Shown here: in pieces, positions 56,127-64,000 of the stretch | How positions within the stretch are numbered: the first letter of the stretch is position 1 | How the letters are laid out: every line of letters starts with the position of its first letter | Assembly: GCF_019710575.1 (NCBI RefSeq) | Contig: NZ_JAHWFK010000008.1 | Location: forward strand, 124,001 to 188,000 | From: Paractinoplanes polyasparticus | Lineage (GTDB): Bacteria > Actinomycetota > Actinomycetes > Mycobacteriales > Micromonosporaceae | Direction: 5' to 3' | DNA: 64,000 nt | Notes under the pieces: generated by a model | The model's input: the letters and a program-made list of their open reading frames with translations, nothing else | What the model was told of the DNA's origin: nothing | The model's database searches: none | Translations under genes and position numbers: made by a program

Positions 56127-57815
56127 GTGCCGCTCCTTGCCAACGTCAACGCGCGCGTCCAACCGCTCGCGGTGGCCGCGCGCATCGTCATGCTCGCGCT
56201 GGTCGCGGCGCTCACGCTGATCGCCACCGGCGACCCCGCGCAGCTGGGCTGGATCGCCCTTCTCGCGGTCGCCGCGCTGCCCGCGGTCATCGCCCCCGAC
56301 CATCACCTTTTCGCCCCGCTGGGCCGCTTCGCCGAGGTGGTGATCACGGGCCTCGCGGCCGGGTCGATCGCCGTCGCCAGCGACCTCAACAACACATTGG
56401 ACGCGGGCTTCGGCGCCGAGGCCGTCCTGCCCTATCTGGCCGTGCCGCTGCTCACCGCGGCGCTGCGCCGGCGCCCCACCGAGGGCACCGCCCTGCTCGG
56501 CGTCGCGGCGGTCGCGCTGGTCGTCGGGGGCACCCTGGTCGGCGAGGTCAGCCCGATCACGCAGCCCGGCTTCCTCGCGGCCAGCGGTCAGTGGCTGGTG
56601 CTGGGCGCGATCATCACGTTCGCGGCCGACACCATGCGCCAGTTCATGCAGCCGACGGAACCGACCCCCCAGCCGTACGCGGAAGCCACTCGCCTTCTCA
56701 CCCAGCTGCGCAGTGTGGCCCGCTCGCTGCCGGGCGCCACCCTCGACCCGGGCGGCATCTCGGAGCACCTGCTCGAGGAGTTGCGCCTGGTCAAGCCGTC
56801 CGACCGGGCCGCCGTGCTGTCGGCCAGCGGCGGCGGCCGGCTCGTCGTGCTCGCCCAGACCGGCGCCGAACGCGTCGACTGGGAGGTCACGCTCGACGCC
56901 GACTCCGCGATCGCCGACGCCTGGGCCAGCCAGCAGCCGCAGACGGCCAGCCGCTCGCAGGCCCGGTCGAGCCGCCGTGGCGATGTCTCCTCCCTGGTCG
57001 TCCCGCTGGTCGCCGGTGTCCGCACGATCGGGCTCGTCGTTCTGGAAAGTGACGTCACCAACGCGTACCCGAAGGAGACCGTCAACGAGGTCACCTGGGT
57101 GACCGACGCCGCCGCCCTGCGGCTGGAAGCCGCCCTGCTCTTCGACGACGTCCGCTCGCTGGCCACCAATGAGGAACGTCAGCGGCTCGCCCGCGAGATC
57201 CACGACGGGGTCGCGCAGGAGCTGGTCATGGTGGGTTACGGCATCGACAACGCGCAGGCGACCCTGCCCGAGGGCGCCGAGGAGACGGCTGAGGAGCTGC
57301 GCTCCCTGCGCGCCGAGGTCACCCGCGTGATCACCGAGCTGCGGCTGAGCCTGTTCGAGCTGCGTTCCGAGGTGGATCGCAACGGTGGCCTGGCCGCCGC
57401 GATCGCCGAGTACGCCCGCACCCTCGGCACCTCGGCCGGCCTGCGGGTGCACTTCACTTTTGACGAATCGACGGCGCGCCTGCCCGCGGCCACCGAGGCC
57501 GAGCTGCTGCGCATCGCCCAAGAGGCGATCACCAACGCGCGTAAGCACGCCGGAGCCTCTAATCTGTGGGTTACCTGCACCGTCGACCCGCCGTACGCCG
57601 AGATCGAGGTCTCGGACGACGGCCGGGGCTTTGCTGACGACCGCCCGGACGGTCGGTACGGTCTGACCATCATGGCCGAGCGGGCCGAACGGATCCGGGG
57701 CCGTTTGAAGATCACGCCGCGACACCCCAGCGGGACAACCGTTGCCGTAGTGCTGGGATCTTCCGCTAGGCGCGATAGCGTGCGGAATAGCGTTTCCGCT
57801 CCAGAAGGGGAGTAA
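56127..57815 (+). CDS. Sensor histidine kinase with membrane and GAF-like domains
   Basis: 562 residues, GTG start. Five to six membrane segments in ~15-170, a GAF-like region ~190-355 (VLSASGGGRLVVLAQTGAER, SSLVVPLVAGVRTIGLVVLE), HisKA_3 motif LAREIHDGVAQELVMVGYGI near 360, and an HATPase domain (RIAQEAITNARKHAGASN; DDGRGFADDRPDGRYG). Eight bp upstream of its regulator. Order next to glucokinase and SRPBCC genes recalls Streptomyces MacS/MacR, an identification by context only. Confidence 0.91.
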   Translation: MPLLANVNARVQPLAVAARIVMLALVAALTLIATGDPAQLGWIALLAVAALPAVIAPDHHLFAPLGRFAEVVITGLAAGSIAVASDLNNTLDAGFGAEAVLPYLAVPLLTAALRRRPTEGTALLGVAAVALVVGGTLVGEVSPITQPGFLAASGQWLVLGAIITFAADTMRQFMQPTEPTPQPYAEATRLLTQLRSVARSLPGATLDPGGISEHLLEELRLVKPSDRAAVLSASGGGRLVVLAQTGAERVDWEVTLDADSAIADAWASQQPQTASRSQARSSRRGDVSSLVVPLVAGVRTIGLVVLESDVTNAYPKETVNEVTWVTDAAALRLEAALLFDDVRSLATNEERQRLAREIHDGVAQELVMVGYGIDNAQATLPEGAEETAEELRSLRAEVTRVITELRLSLFELRSEVDRNGGLAAAIAEYARTLGTSAGLRVHFTFDESTARLPAATEAELLRIAQEAITNARKHAGASNLWVTCTVDPPYAEIEVSDDGRGFADDRPDGRYGLTIMAERAERIRGRLKITPRHPSGTTVAVVLGSSARRDSVRNSVSAPEGE

Positions 57816-57822
57816 CCCGAGC

Positions 57823-58491
57823 ATGTCGACCAGTCCGGCGCCGACGACGCGCACCAAGGTCCTCCTTGTTGACGATCATGACTTGATTCGTAAGGGGCTG
57901 CGACACGCATTCGAGCGCGACCGCCAGTTCGAGGTCGTCGGCGAGGCGGCCACGGCCGCCGAGGCTGTCCGCCAGGCCGGCGCCCTGCAGCCGGACGTCG
58001 TGATCATGGACCTGCGGCTGCCCGACGGCAGCGGTCTCGAGGCGACCAAGGCCCTCCGCAAGAACAACGCCAACATGGGCATCGTGGTCCTGACCATGTA
58101 TGCGGGCGATGACCAGCTGTTCGGCGCGCTCGAGGCCGGCGCCAGCGCGTTCGTGCCCAAGACCGCCCCGGCCGACGAGGTTGTCGCGGCGGCCCGGCAC
58201 GCGGCGTCCGCACCCAGCGCGTTCACGGCGGCCGACCTGGCCGAGGCCATGAAACGCCGGCTGGCCCCCTCGGGCCCGCAGCTCTCGCCGCGCGAGGGCC
58301 AGGTGCTGCGCCTGCTGGCCGACGGCATGAGCGTGGCCGGCATCGCCAAGCAGCTGTTCGTGTCGGAGTCCACGGCCAAGACCCACATCTCGAAGCTGTA
58401 CGAGAAGCTGGGCGCCGCCAACCGGGCCCAGGCGCTGATGACGGCGCTGCGACTCGGCCTGCTCGAGGCGCCCGACGCACCCAAGTTCTGA
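57823..58491 (+). CDS. LuxR/NarL-family response regulator
   Basis: 222 residues. Receiver ~12-125 (VLLVDDHDLIRKGLRHAFE; phospho-Asp in VVIMDLRLPDGSGLEA; Lys in AFVPKTAP) and LuxR HTH (LSPREGQVLRLLADGMSVAG, then STAKTHISKLYEKLG). Translated just after the sensor kinase; the pair is one signalling unit. Ends at a hairpin terminator. Confidence 0.93.
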   Translation: MSTSPAPTTRTKVLLVDDHDLIRKGLRHAFERDRQFEVVGEAATAAEAVRQAGALQPDVVIMDLRLPDGSGLEATKALRKNNANMGIVVLTMYAGDDQLFGALEAGASAFVPKTAPADEVVAAARHAASAPSAFTAADLAEAMKRRLAPSGPQLSPREGQVLRLLADGMSVAGIAKQLFVSESTAKTHISKLYEKLGAANRAQALMTALRLGLLEAPDAPKF

Positions 58492-58518
58492 GCCTTCCCC
58501 GCTCCACCACGACGTCAG

Positions 58519-58540
58519 CGCCCGGTCCCCCCACCGGGCG
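58519..58540. terminator. Bidirectional terminator hairpin
   Basis: CGCCCGGT-CCCCCC-ACCGGGCG with further pairing outside (GACG... CGTC), 28 bp after the regulator stop and just before the convergent DUF4395 gene's end. Confidence 0.65.
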
Positions 58541-58551
58541 TGTCGTCGTTT

Positions 58552-58968
58552 CTAGGCCCTCGTTGGGCGGCTCAACCGTTTGATCGCCAGATAGGCCTCG
58601 CAGCCCAGGCACAGCCCGAAGGCTGCGTTGAGGAACGCCGCGAGCAGCCCGAACGCGGTGAAGACGACGCCGAGCGTGGTCACCCCGGCGAGGTAGCCGA
58701 CACTCGCGACAGCCAAGAAGCTAAAACCGATTAATTGCGCAAATCGTACGGGCGGAACAGGCTCGCGGTCGGCCGGCGGCCCGAGTCTCGGCAGCAGCAG
58801 AGCGCGATACAAGTACGCGTACGGCCCCCGCCGCGGATCGGCCGCCGTGATCGCGAAAATGACCGTCTGCGCCAGCGCCAGCCATCCCCAGCCGGTTGCC
58901 AGTACGACGACGAGGACGACGCTGGTCAGCGTGGCGGCGAAGCGCTGACCGCGAGGGTCGAGTTCCAT
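58552..58968 (-). CDS. DUF4395-family membrane protein
   Basis: 138 residues from ATG 58968. Four hydrophobic segments (FAATLTSVVLVVVLATGWGW, FAQLIGFSFLAVASVGYLAG and two more) with the family-typical arginine start (RGQRFAA), RALLLPRLGP, and late cysteines in FGLCLGCEAY. DUF4395 proteins often neighbour thioredoxin-like genes, and a membrane thioredoxin is encoded 1.9 kb away, so a thiol-redox role is plausible. Not established. Confidence 0.72.
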   Translation of the reverse strand: MELDPRGQRFAATLTSVVLVVVLATGWGWLALAQTVIFAITAADPRRGPYAYLYRALLLPRLGPPADREPVPPVRFAQLIGFSFLAVASVGYLAGVTTLGVVFTAFGLLAAFLNAAFGLCLGCEAYLAIKRLSRPTRA

Positions 58969-59030
58969 GCGTGTCAGCGTCGCACCTCGAACCGCGAAGG
59001 GCCTGGTGAGAGGCATCACGGGCGGCGCGG

Positions 59031-59552
59031 TCAACTTTCCAGGTCGAGCAGCACCTTGCGCAGCAGACCGTTGAGCTGGATCAGCTCCTCGTGCGAGAGG
59101 GCACGCAGCAGGCGCTGGTCGCGGGCCATGCCCTCGAAGATGTATTTGCTCCACATCGCCCGCCCGGCCGCGGTCGGCCGGATCAGCACGCGTCGACGGT
59201 CGGTCTCGTCGTTCTCGCGGGTCACCAGTTCGGCGGCGACCAGCCGGTCGAGCCGGCTCGTCATGGCGGCCCTGGTCACCTTCGCCGCCTCGGCCAACTG
59301 GGCCGGGGTCGCCTCGACCGGCCACGGCTGGATCATCAGGACGTGCAGGGTCTTGTAGTCCTCGGACGTGAGCTCCCGGGACTCGGCGAAGGCGACCGCG
59401 TCGGCGCGGCGGGCCTCCCGCTGGATGAAGTTCATGCGTACCAGGGCGCCCTCGACCTCGGGGGCGAAGGCGGGCTCGTTCTTCCAGAAGGCGGACCACC
59501 TCGCCACGTGCTGGTCGACGCTGTCCTGCTCCTGATCGTCATCCCGGGCCAT
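59031..59552 (-). CDS. MarR-family regulator divergent from MFS gene
   Basis: 173 residues from ATG 59552 (MARDDDQEQDSVDQ). Winged helix: ATPAQLAEAAKVTRAAMTSR recognition region and wing LVTRENDETDRRRVLIRPT. It faces an MFS exporter across 67 bp holding an 8-bp-arm inverted repeat. Likely autorepressor and repressor of the exporter. Confidence 0.9.
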   Translation of the reverse strand: MARDDDQEQDSVDQHVARWSAFWKNEPAFAPEVEGALVRMNFIQREARRADAVAFAESRELTSEDYKTLHVLMIQPWPVEATPAQLAEAAKVTRAAMTSRLDRLVAAELVTRENDETDRRRVLIRPTAAGRAMWSKYIFEGMARDQRLLRALSHEELIQLNGLLRKVLLDLES

Positions 59553-59565
59553 GACGCCATCATGC

Positions 59566-59603
59566 CACCGTCTGATTTTTAGATTGCTAATAGTTAGACG
59601 GTG
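59566..59603. promoter_or_regulatory. Inverted repeat in the marR/MFS divergent promoter
   Basis: CACCGTCT (59566-59573) and AGACGGTG (59596-59603) are exact complements; the next bases (GA / TT) extend with one mismatch. The spacer is AT-rich (ATTTTTAGATTGCTAATAG) and includes -10-like TAGATT. Likely MarR operator over both promoters. Confidence 0.6.
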
Positions 59604-59619
59604 AACTAGTTTCTGCTCC

Positions 59620-60858
59620 ATGCGGATATCCGACTTCCGACTGCTCGCCACCGGGCAGACCCTGTCCTGGGTCGGCAACGGCTTCCAGACCGTGGCGCTG
59701 GCCGTCGCCGTCGTCCTGGCCGGTGGCGGCCCCGGCGACCTCGGCCTGGTGATGGCGTCGTCGATCGTCGCCCGCCTGGTCTGCACGCTCTTCGGCGGCG
59801 TGTGGGCCGACCGTCTGCAGCCGCAGCACGTCATGGTCGCGTCCGACCTCGTACGTCTGCTCGCCGCGGGCGGCATGGCGCTGATGTTCTTCGGCGGCGC
59901 CTACCACCTCGTGCTGCTCTGCGCCCTGGCCGCGATCTCGACCGGCGCCGCGAGCTTCTTCGATCCCGCCTTCAGCGCGCTGCGCCCGCTGCTCGTCCCG
60001 CCCGAGAAGCGCCAGTCGGCCAACGCCACCCTGAGCATGCTGCAGACCGGCAGCCAGATCGCCGGCCCCGCGCTGGGCGGCGTCACCGTGGCCGCGTTCG
60101 GCGCCTCGGCCGGCTTCACCGTCAACGCGTTCAGCTTCCTGGCCTCGATGGTGGCGGCCCTGCTGCTCCGCGTCCGGGCCCAGCGTGGCGAACGTTCCTC
60201 GATGCTCAGCGAACTGGCCGCGGGCTGGCGCGAGATCGCCCGGCGCGACTGGCTGATGTTCGGCCTGTTCGGCGCCACGGTCTACCACATCGCCAACGGC
60301 GTGATCCTCGTGCTGGTGCAGGTGGTCGCCATCGAACGGCTGGGCGGCCCGTCCGCCGCCGGCTTCATCGCCGCCGCCGAGGGCCTGGGCGGTCTCATCG
60401 GCGCCGCGGTCGCCCTGCGCTTCAAACCCCGCCGCCTGCTGCGCGCGGGCTGGCTGACTTTGCTGCTGATGCCGCTGTGGGCCCTGGCCTACGTCTGGCC
60501 GGCCGAACTGATCGCCGTCATCGCGGGCGCGATCATCGGGTACGCGGGCCTGATCTTCTTCGACGTGGCCTGGGAGACCGCCATCCAGGACAACGTCCCC
60601 CAGCGCATGCTGGGCCGGGTCTCCTCCTGGGACTACCTGACGTCGTTCCTGGCCATGCCGGTCGGCAACGTCCTGGCCGGCCCGCTGGCCGCCGCGTACG
60701 GAACCTCCAAGGTCCTTACCGCCTGCGCCGCCGTCCTGTTCCTCGCGGCCGCCGCCCAGCTCCTCGTCCCCGGCACCCGCACTCTGACCCGCACCCCCGC
60801 CGCGGACCAGGCCGCCCCCGGCCGCCCACCCGAGCTGATCGAGACCACCGGCGCCTGA
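59620..60858 (+). CDS. MFS transporter (12-helix, enterobactin-exporter-like)
   Basis: 412 residues with 10-12 hydrophobic segments; N-terminal LLATGQTLSWVGNGFQTVAL, motif A-like GGVWADRLQPQHVMVASD, and PLLVPPEKRQSANATLSML. Exporter of unknown substrate, probably controlled by the divergent MarR. Family resembles EntS-like / MFS_3 transporters. Confidence 0.88.
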   Translation: MRISDFRLLATGQTLSWVGNGFQTVALAVAVVLAGGGPGDLGLVMASSIVARLVCTLFGGVWADRLQPQHVMVASDLVRLLAAGGMALMFFGGAYHLVLLCALAAISTGAASFFDPAFSALRPLLVPPEKRQSANATLSMLQTGSQIAGPALGGVTVAAFGASAGFTVNAFSFLASMVAALLLRVRAQRGERSSMLSELAAGWREIARRDWLMFGLFGATVYHIANGVILVLVQVVAIERLGGPSAAGFIAAAEGLGGLIGAAVALRFKPRRLLRAGWLTLLLMPLWALAYVWPAELIAVIAGAIIGYAGLIFFDVAWETAIQDNVPQRMLGRVSSWDYLTSFLAMPVGNVLAGPLAAAYGTSKVLTACAAVLFLAAAAQLLVPGTRTLTRTPAADQAAPGRPPELIETTGA

Positions 60859-60885
60859 CGCACGCCCTCTCGCCGGGGGCGACCG

Positions 60886-61476
60886 TCAGAGAACGTCGCC
60901 GAGGGCGGCGATCAGTTGGGGCTTACCGGGGACCCCGGTGGCCCGCTTGGCGACACGGCCCTCGGCGTCCAGGACCAGCAGCGTCGGCGTGCGCCAGATC
61001 CCGAGCGCCCGAACCGCGTCGAGGTGGCTCTCAGCGTCCACCTCGACGTGCTGGACCCCTGGCACCAGCGCGGCCACCTCGGAGCTGACCCGCCGCACAG
61101 CCCGGCAGGGCGCGCAGAAGGCGGACGAGAACTGCAGGAGCGTGGCCTGCGCCTCGCCGACACCGAGCTCGCGCAACAGCCCCGCATCGAGCCGCTGACC
61201 GGCAGCGCTCGGGTCGCCCTCGCCCTCGATCACACCCGGCTCCTCACGCACATCCGCCCGCAACCCGGCCGCCCCGGAACTCCGATCCGCTCCGGCCACG
61301 GTCGACGCTAGCTCGGCAACCCCCGGCGCGTCGCGCGCGGAATCCGCGTCTCGCGACAGACCCACGGGAAGCGGGCTCACATCTCGCAGCCGCCCGTCCC
61401 CGCGCCGACGCCACACCCCCACCACAACGCCGACGACCAGCACCGCAGCGATCGCCCCAAGGCCTATCGGATCCAT
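60886..61476 (-). CDS. Membrane-anchored thioredoxin-like protein
   Basis: 196 residues from ATG 61476 (MDPIGLGAIAAVLVVGVVVG); the frame extends 7 codons further. N-terminal membrane helix, a ~65-residue linker, then a thioredoxin fold (~95-196) with active site SAFCAPCRAV (CxxC, where WCGPC is usual), VQHVEVDAESHLDAV and cis-Pro IWRTPTLLVLD. Likely thiol reductase/oxidase facing one side of the membrane. The partner may be the DUF4395 protein. Confidence 0.82.
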   Translation of the reverse strand: MDPIGLGAIAAVLVVGVVVGVWRRRGDGRLRDVSPLPVGLSRDADSARDAPGVAELASTVAGADRSSGAAGLRADVREEPGVIEGEGDPSAAGQRLDAGLLRELGVGEAQATLLQFSSAFCAPCRAVRRVSSEVAALVPGVQHVEVDAESHLDAVRALGIWRTPTLLVLDAEGRVAKRATGVPGKPQLIAALGDVL

Positions 61477-61544
61477 AGGCCTACTGTGACACGCCACCGC
61501 CGTGTCAGCTAAGCCGGCGCCTCGCGGACGTCATGGATTGCCGG

Positions 61545-61973
61545 TCAGCCGGCCACTGCGGGCCGCGGAATCGCTACCACTGTCACCAAACGGTCCAGCC
61601 CGACGAAGTCATCAGGATTGGTCGTAAACAACGGAATGCGGTTCGCTGCGGCTACCGACGCGATCATGAGGTCGGCGATCCGCCGACGGGGCGTCCGGCC
61701 TGCCGCCCGGACCGCTGCACAGATCACGCCATAGGCCCGAGCCCCCTCAGCATCGAACGGAAGCGGATCAAAGGTCGCTTCGGTGTGCTGCAAGACGCTG
61801 ATTCGCCGAGCGCGTTCGGCTGGATCTTCGGTGAGGTGCGGACCGGCAGACAGCTCGGTCAAAGTCACCGAACTGATGACCATCTCGTCAGGAAGGAGCG
61901 AGAAGTCGAGCGCGGTCAGGTGGATGACGATATTGGTATCGATCAAGCCGCGGACGGTCGACTCACCAATCAC
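61545..61973 (-). CDS. vapC: PIN-domain toxin VapC
   Basis: 142 residues, GTG start inside the antitoxin gene (11-bp overlap). PIN acidic residues visible: GLIDTNIVIHL (Asp), VTLTELSAG (Glu), RIADLMIASVAA (Asp) and FTTNPDDFVGL (Asp/Asn). VapC toxins cut tRNA or rRNA and are neutralised by the cognate antitoxin; the target is unknown. Confidence 0.9.
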   Translation of the reverse strand: MIGESTVRGLIDTNIVIHLTALDFSLLPDEMVISSVTLTELSAGPHLTEDPAERARRISVLQHTEATFDPLPFDAEGARAYGVICAAVRAAGRTPRRRIADLMIASVAAANRIPLFTTNPDDFVGLDRLVTVVAIPRPAVAG

Positions 61974-62232
61974 GATCGAACGGATCCTGGTCGATGTCGG
62001 CGTCGAGATCGGCGCGGAACCGATCGGCGTCGATCAAGGCGGCCGTGGCGAACGCCGCACGCACGTGCTCGCGCGGCACGTAGATTCGCCTTCTCAGCGG
62101 GATCAACCGCCCGATCGGGGTTCCGTTTCGCGTAATGGTGAATGACTCGCCTCGCTCAACCCCGCGCATGATTACGCCGGAGTCGTTGCGCAACTCCCGC
62201 TGAGTGATCTCGCGATGTGCTGGCTCGGCCAT
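61963..62232 (-). CDS. vapB: Phd/YefM-type antitoxin of VapBC pair
   Basis: 89 residues. N-terminal AbrB/Phd-like DNA-binding part (REITQRELRNDSGVIMRGVE, FTITRNGTPIGRLIPL) and an acidic C-terminal toxin-neutralising tail (DADRFRADLDADID, then DPFDRDW). It sits upstream of and overlaps vapC. A direct repeat upstream is the probable autoregulatory site. No clear ribosome-binding site before the ATG, so leaderless or weak initiation is possible. Confidence 0.88.
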   Translation of the reverse strand: MAEPAHREITQRELRNDSGVIMRGVERGESFTITRNGTPIGRLIPLRRRIYVPREHVRAAFATAALIDADRFRADLDADIDQDPFDRDW

Positions 62233-62249
62233 GAAAAAGCTTACGTCGT

Positions 62250-62266
62250 GCTACAAAGCGCTACAA
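62250..62266. promoter_or_regulatory. Direct-repeat operator upstream of vapBC
   Basis: GCTACAA-AGC-GCTACAA: exact 7-bp direct repeats (10-bp period) 18 bp before the antitoxin start, spanning one helical turn. Fits cooperative VapB/VapBC binding. Confidence 0.5.
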
Positions 62267-62284
62267 CGGAAAACACCATCCGTC

Positions 62285-63412
62285 TTAGGGGATGGTGAGG
62301 AGCTTTGTCAGGCGGGTGGCCTGGTTCTCCCAGCGCCACTCCTGTTCGACCCACGCCCGGCCGGCGGCGCCCATTGCCTTGGCCTTGGCCTGGTCGGTCA
62401 GCAGGTCGGTGATGCGGGCGGCGATCGCCTCGACGTCGGTGCCGCCGACCACGTAGCCCGTCTCGCCCTCGCGGACGGCGTCGGGAGCGCCGCCGGAATC
62501 GCCGCCGACAACGGGCAGGCCGGTGGCCGACGCCTCGAGGTAGACGATGCCGAGGCCTTCAACGTCCAGACCGGCGGCCCGCGTGCGGCACGGCATGGCA
62601 TAGACGTCGCCGGCCGCGTAGTGGGCCGGAAGCTCGGGCCACGGGACCGAGCCGGTGAAGACGACGTCGCGTTCCACGCCGCTCTCGCGGGCCAGGCGGG
62701 CCAGCTTCTCGCGGTAGGGGCCGCCGCTCACCAGCAGCAACGCGGCGCCGGGGACGCGGCGGCGGATCGTGGGCAGGGCGCGGATCAGCATGTCCTGGCC
62801 CTTGCGGGGCACCAGCCGGGAAACGCAGACAATCACCGGGCGGCCGGTCAGGCCGTGGCGGGCGCGGACGTCGCTGCCGTCGACGCCCGGGTGGAAGGCG
62901 TCGACGTCGACGCCGGGGGCCAGGCGTTCGAGCGTGGTGAGGCCGTGCAGGGCCCGGTCGAGCCGGCTGCGCTGGTATTCGCCCAGGTAGGTGATCACGT
63001 CGTTGCCGCGGGCGATGCGGCGCAGCAGCGTGCGGGCGCCGGGCAGCGCGGCCCAGCCGATCTCGTGGCCGTGGGTGAGCGACACCGCCCGCTCGACGCC
63101 GGCCCGCCGGCGCAGACCCTCGGCCAGCAGGCCCAGCGGCGCCGCGGCCCCGAACCAGACGCTGTCGCACCCGTGGGCGCGCGCGACGTCGGCGGCACGG
63201 CGGGCGACCGCCGGCGTCGGCAGCAGGACGCCGGTCTGCTCGCGGACCACTTCGAAGGGCTGTTCGGCGTCGAAGGCCGGGGCGCCGCGCCAGGTGGAGG
63301 CGTAGACGACGAGCGACCCGGCCGGCTGGCGCAGGGCCAGGTTGTGGACGAACTGCTGGATGCCGCCCGGGCGGGGCGGGAAGTCGTTGGTGACCAGCAG
63401 CGTGCGGCCCAT
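62285..63412 (-). CDS. pimB: GT4 mannosyltransferase, PimB-like
   Basis: 375 residues. GT-B fold: LLVTNDFPPRPGGIQQFVHN, SLTHGHEIGWAALPG, VSRLVPRKGQDMLIRAL, and the nucleotide-sugar EX7E-type motif in RAAGLDVEGLGIVYLEASA. In mycobacteria PimB (Rv2188c) adds the second mannose to phosphatidylinositol monomannoside. Its start overlaps the M48 peptidase stop (TGATG). Confidence 0.9.
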   Translation of the reverse strand: MGRTLLVTNDFPPRPGGIQQFVHNLALRQPAGSLVVYASTWRGAPAFDAEQPFEVVREQTGVLLPTPAVARRAADVARAHGCDSVWFGAAAPLGLLAEGLRRRAGVERAVSLTHGHEIGWAALPGARTLLRRIARGNDVITYLGEYQRSRLDRALHGLTTLERLAPGVDVDAFHPGVDGSDVRARHGLTGRPVIVCVSRLVPRKGQDMLIRALPTIRRRVPGAALLLVSGGPYREKLARLARESGVERDVVFTGSVPWPELPAHYAAGDVYAMPCRTRAAGLDVEGLGIVYLEASATGLPVVGGDSGGAPDAVREGETGYVVGGTDVEAIAARITDLLTDQAKAKAMGAAGRAWVEQEWRWENQATRLTKLLTIP

Positions 63413-64000
63413 CAGCGGGCGGCCCGGGCGAAGGCGCGAGCGGCGGCCATGCGTTCCACCGTGGACGGGTGTGAGGCGAACAATGCGTGCTCCCAGGCGG
63501 GCGGATCGGGGTCGGAGAGGTTCACCGTGCCGAGGCGGCGCTGCATGGCCTCGAACGTCGCCGGGTCACCGGTGAGGACGAGCGCGTGCTCGTCGGCCCG
63601 GGCCTCGATGCGCCGGGACACGAAGGCCTGGGCCGGGCCGGCGGCCAGGCCGGCCAGCGTGACCAGGGCGATGAGCAGGCCGATGGCCCTCGGCTCGCCG
63701 ATGGAGCCGACCCCGGCCCGGTCGAGCAGCCAGCCCCAGGATCCGAGCAGGAAGAGCGCGATCACCGCGGCCGCCGTGCCCAGGGCGCCGAGGATCGTGC
63801 CGGTCCAGACGTCGCCGTCCTTGGCGTGGCCGAGCTCGTGGGCGGCCACCGACACGACCTCGGCCGGCTCGGCCTCGGTGAGCATCGTGTCGTAGACGAC
63901 GATGCGCCGGGTCGGGCCGAGACCGGAGACGTACGCGTTGACGGCCTTGGTGCGCCGGGACGCGTCGGCCACCAGCACGTCTTTCACCGGGACGCCGTCA
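63412..64000 (-). CDS. M48-family (Ste24/HtpX-like) zinc metalloprotease, N-terminus off window
   Basis: About 196 C-terminal codons; the 5' part lies beyond the right edge. The catalytic HExxH zinc motif is present (VVSVAAHELGHAKDGDV), then two membrane segments and the third-ligand region SRRIEARADEHALVLTGD. CAAX-type/membrane protease of unknown substrate. The stop overlaps the pimB start. Confidence 0.9.
   Translation of the reverse strand, partial: DGVPVKDVLVADASRRTKAVNAYVSGLGPTRRIVVYDTMLTEAEPAEVVSVAAHELGHAKDGDVWTGTILGALGTAAAVIALFLLGSWGWLLDRAGVGSIGEPRAIGLLIALVTLAGLAAGPAQAFVSRRIEARADEHALVLTGDPATFEAMQRRLGTVNLSDPDPPAWEHALFASHPSTVERMAAARAFARAAR

Overview
The window is about 64 kb of very GC-rich DNA with strongly G/C-biased third codon positions and many start/stop-overlapping genes. 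I read it as the chromosome of a Micromonosporaceae-type actinomycete (Actinoplanes/Micromonospora relatives). Support comes from an ImuA'-ImuB-DnaE2 set next to a SAV_6107-type HEPN gene, a PASTA-domain Ser/Thr kinase beside an Rv2175c homologue, class II DAHP synthase, RNase AS, a PimB-like mannosyltransferase, a maleylpyruvate-isomerase-fold (mycothiol-linked) protein, and actinobacterial DnaA boxes of the form TTGTCCACA. The species is inference. I see no tRNA, rRNA, CRISPR array, prophage or insertion sequence.

Layout. 1-6.7 kb (minus): an SOS mutagenesis locus (truncated dnaE2, imuB, imuA', HEPN protein) with a LexA-type box, a hairpin-rich leader and three separate repeat arrays. 6.7-11.4 kb: a quinone-reductase-like gene, a NarL-type two-component pair, and a MarR-GNAT fusion facing a frameshifted SDR gene across a palindromic operator. 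11.5-17.8 kb (plus): ferric-reductase-like flavoprotein, YbaK-type deacylase, then a carotenoid tailoring cluster (CrtA-like oxygenase, GNAT, CruF-like hydratase, GT2 glycosyltransferase, CrtI/CrtD-type desaturase). 17.8-20.2 kb: a solute-binding/VWA fusion and a disrupted small gene. 20.9-25.4 kb: LysR regulator divergent from sdhCAB, with a strong terminator and a degenerate minisatellite behind it. 25.6-27.5 kb: HTH regulator plus MFS transporter.

27.6-63.4 kb carries, in conserved order, homologues of the Mycobacterium tuberculosis Rv2172c-Rv2188c neighbourhood: PknL-type kinase, Rv2175c, polyprenyl synthase, MTHFR, class II DAHP synthase, RNase AS, lyso-PA acyltransferase, SRPBCC protein and PimB. 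Other genes lie between them: MarR/MFS, thymidine kinase, threonine aldolase, chitinase, proC, a phosphofructokinase with PPi-type residues, Crp, OtsA, FMO, ROK glucokinase, a sensor kinase/regulator pair, another MarR/MFS pair, a thioredoxin and a VapBC pair. The right edge cuts an M48 peptidase.

How the genes work together. The left end is an inducible mutasome. The middle supplies respiration (sdh), folate C1, aromatic and proline metabolism, and sugar handling (glucokinase, phosphofructokinase, trehalose-6-P synthase). The right part feeds envelope lipid and phosphatidylinositol-mannoside synthesis under a PASTA kinase. At least four regulator genes have a clear palindrome directly at their own promoter. 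The best candidate for something under-described is the repeat-rich HEPN/ImuA' SOS locus; the rest is mostly recognisable actinobacterial chromosome.
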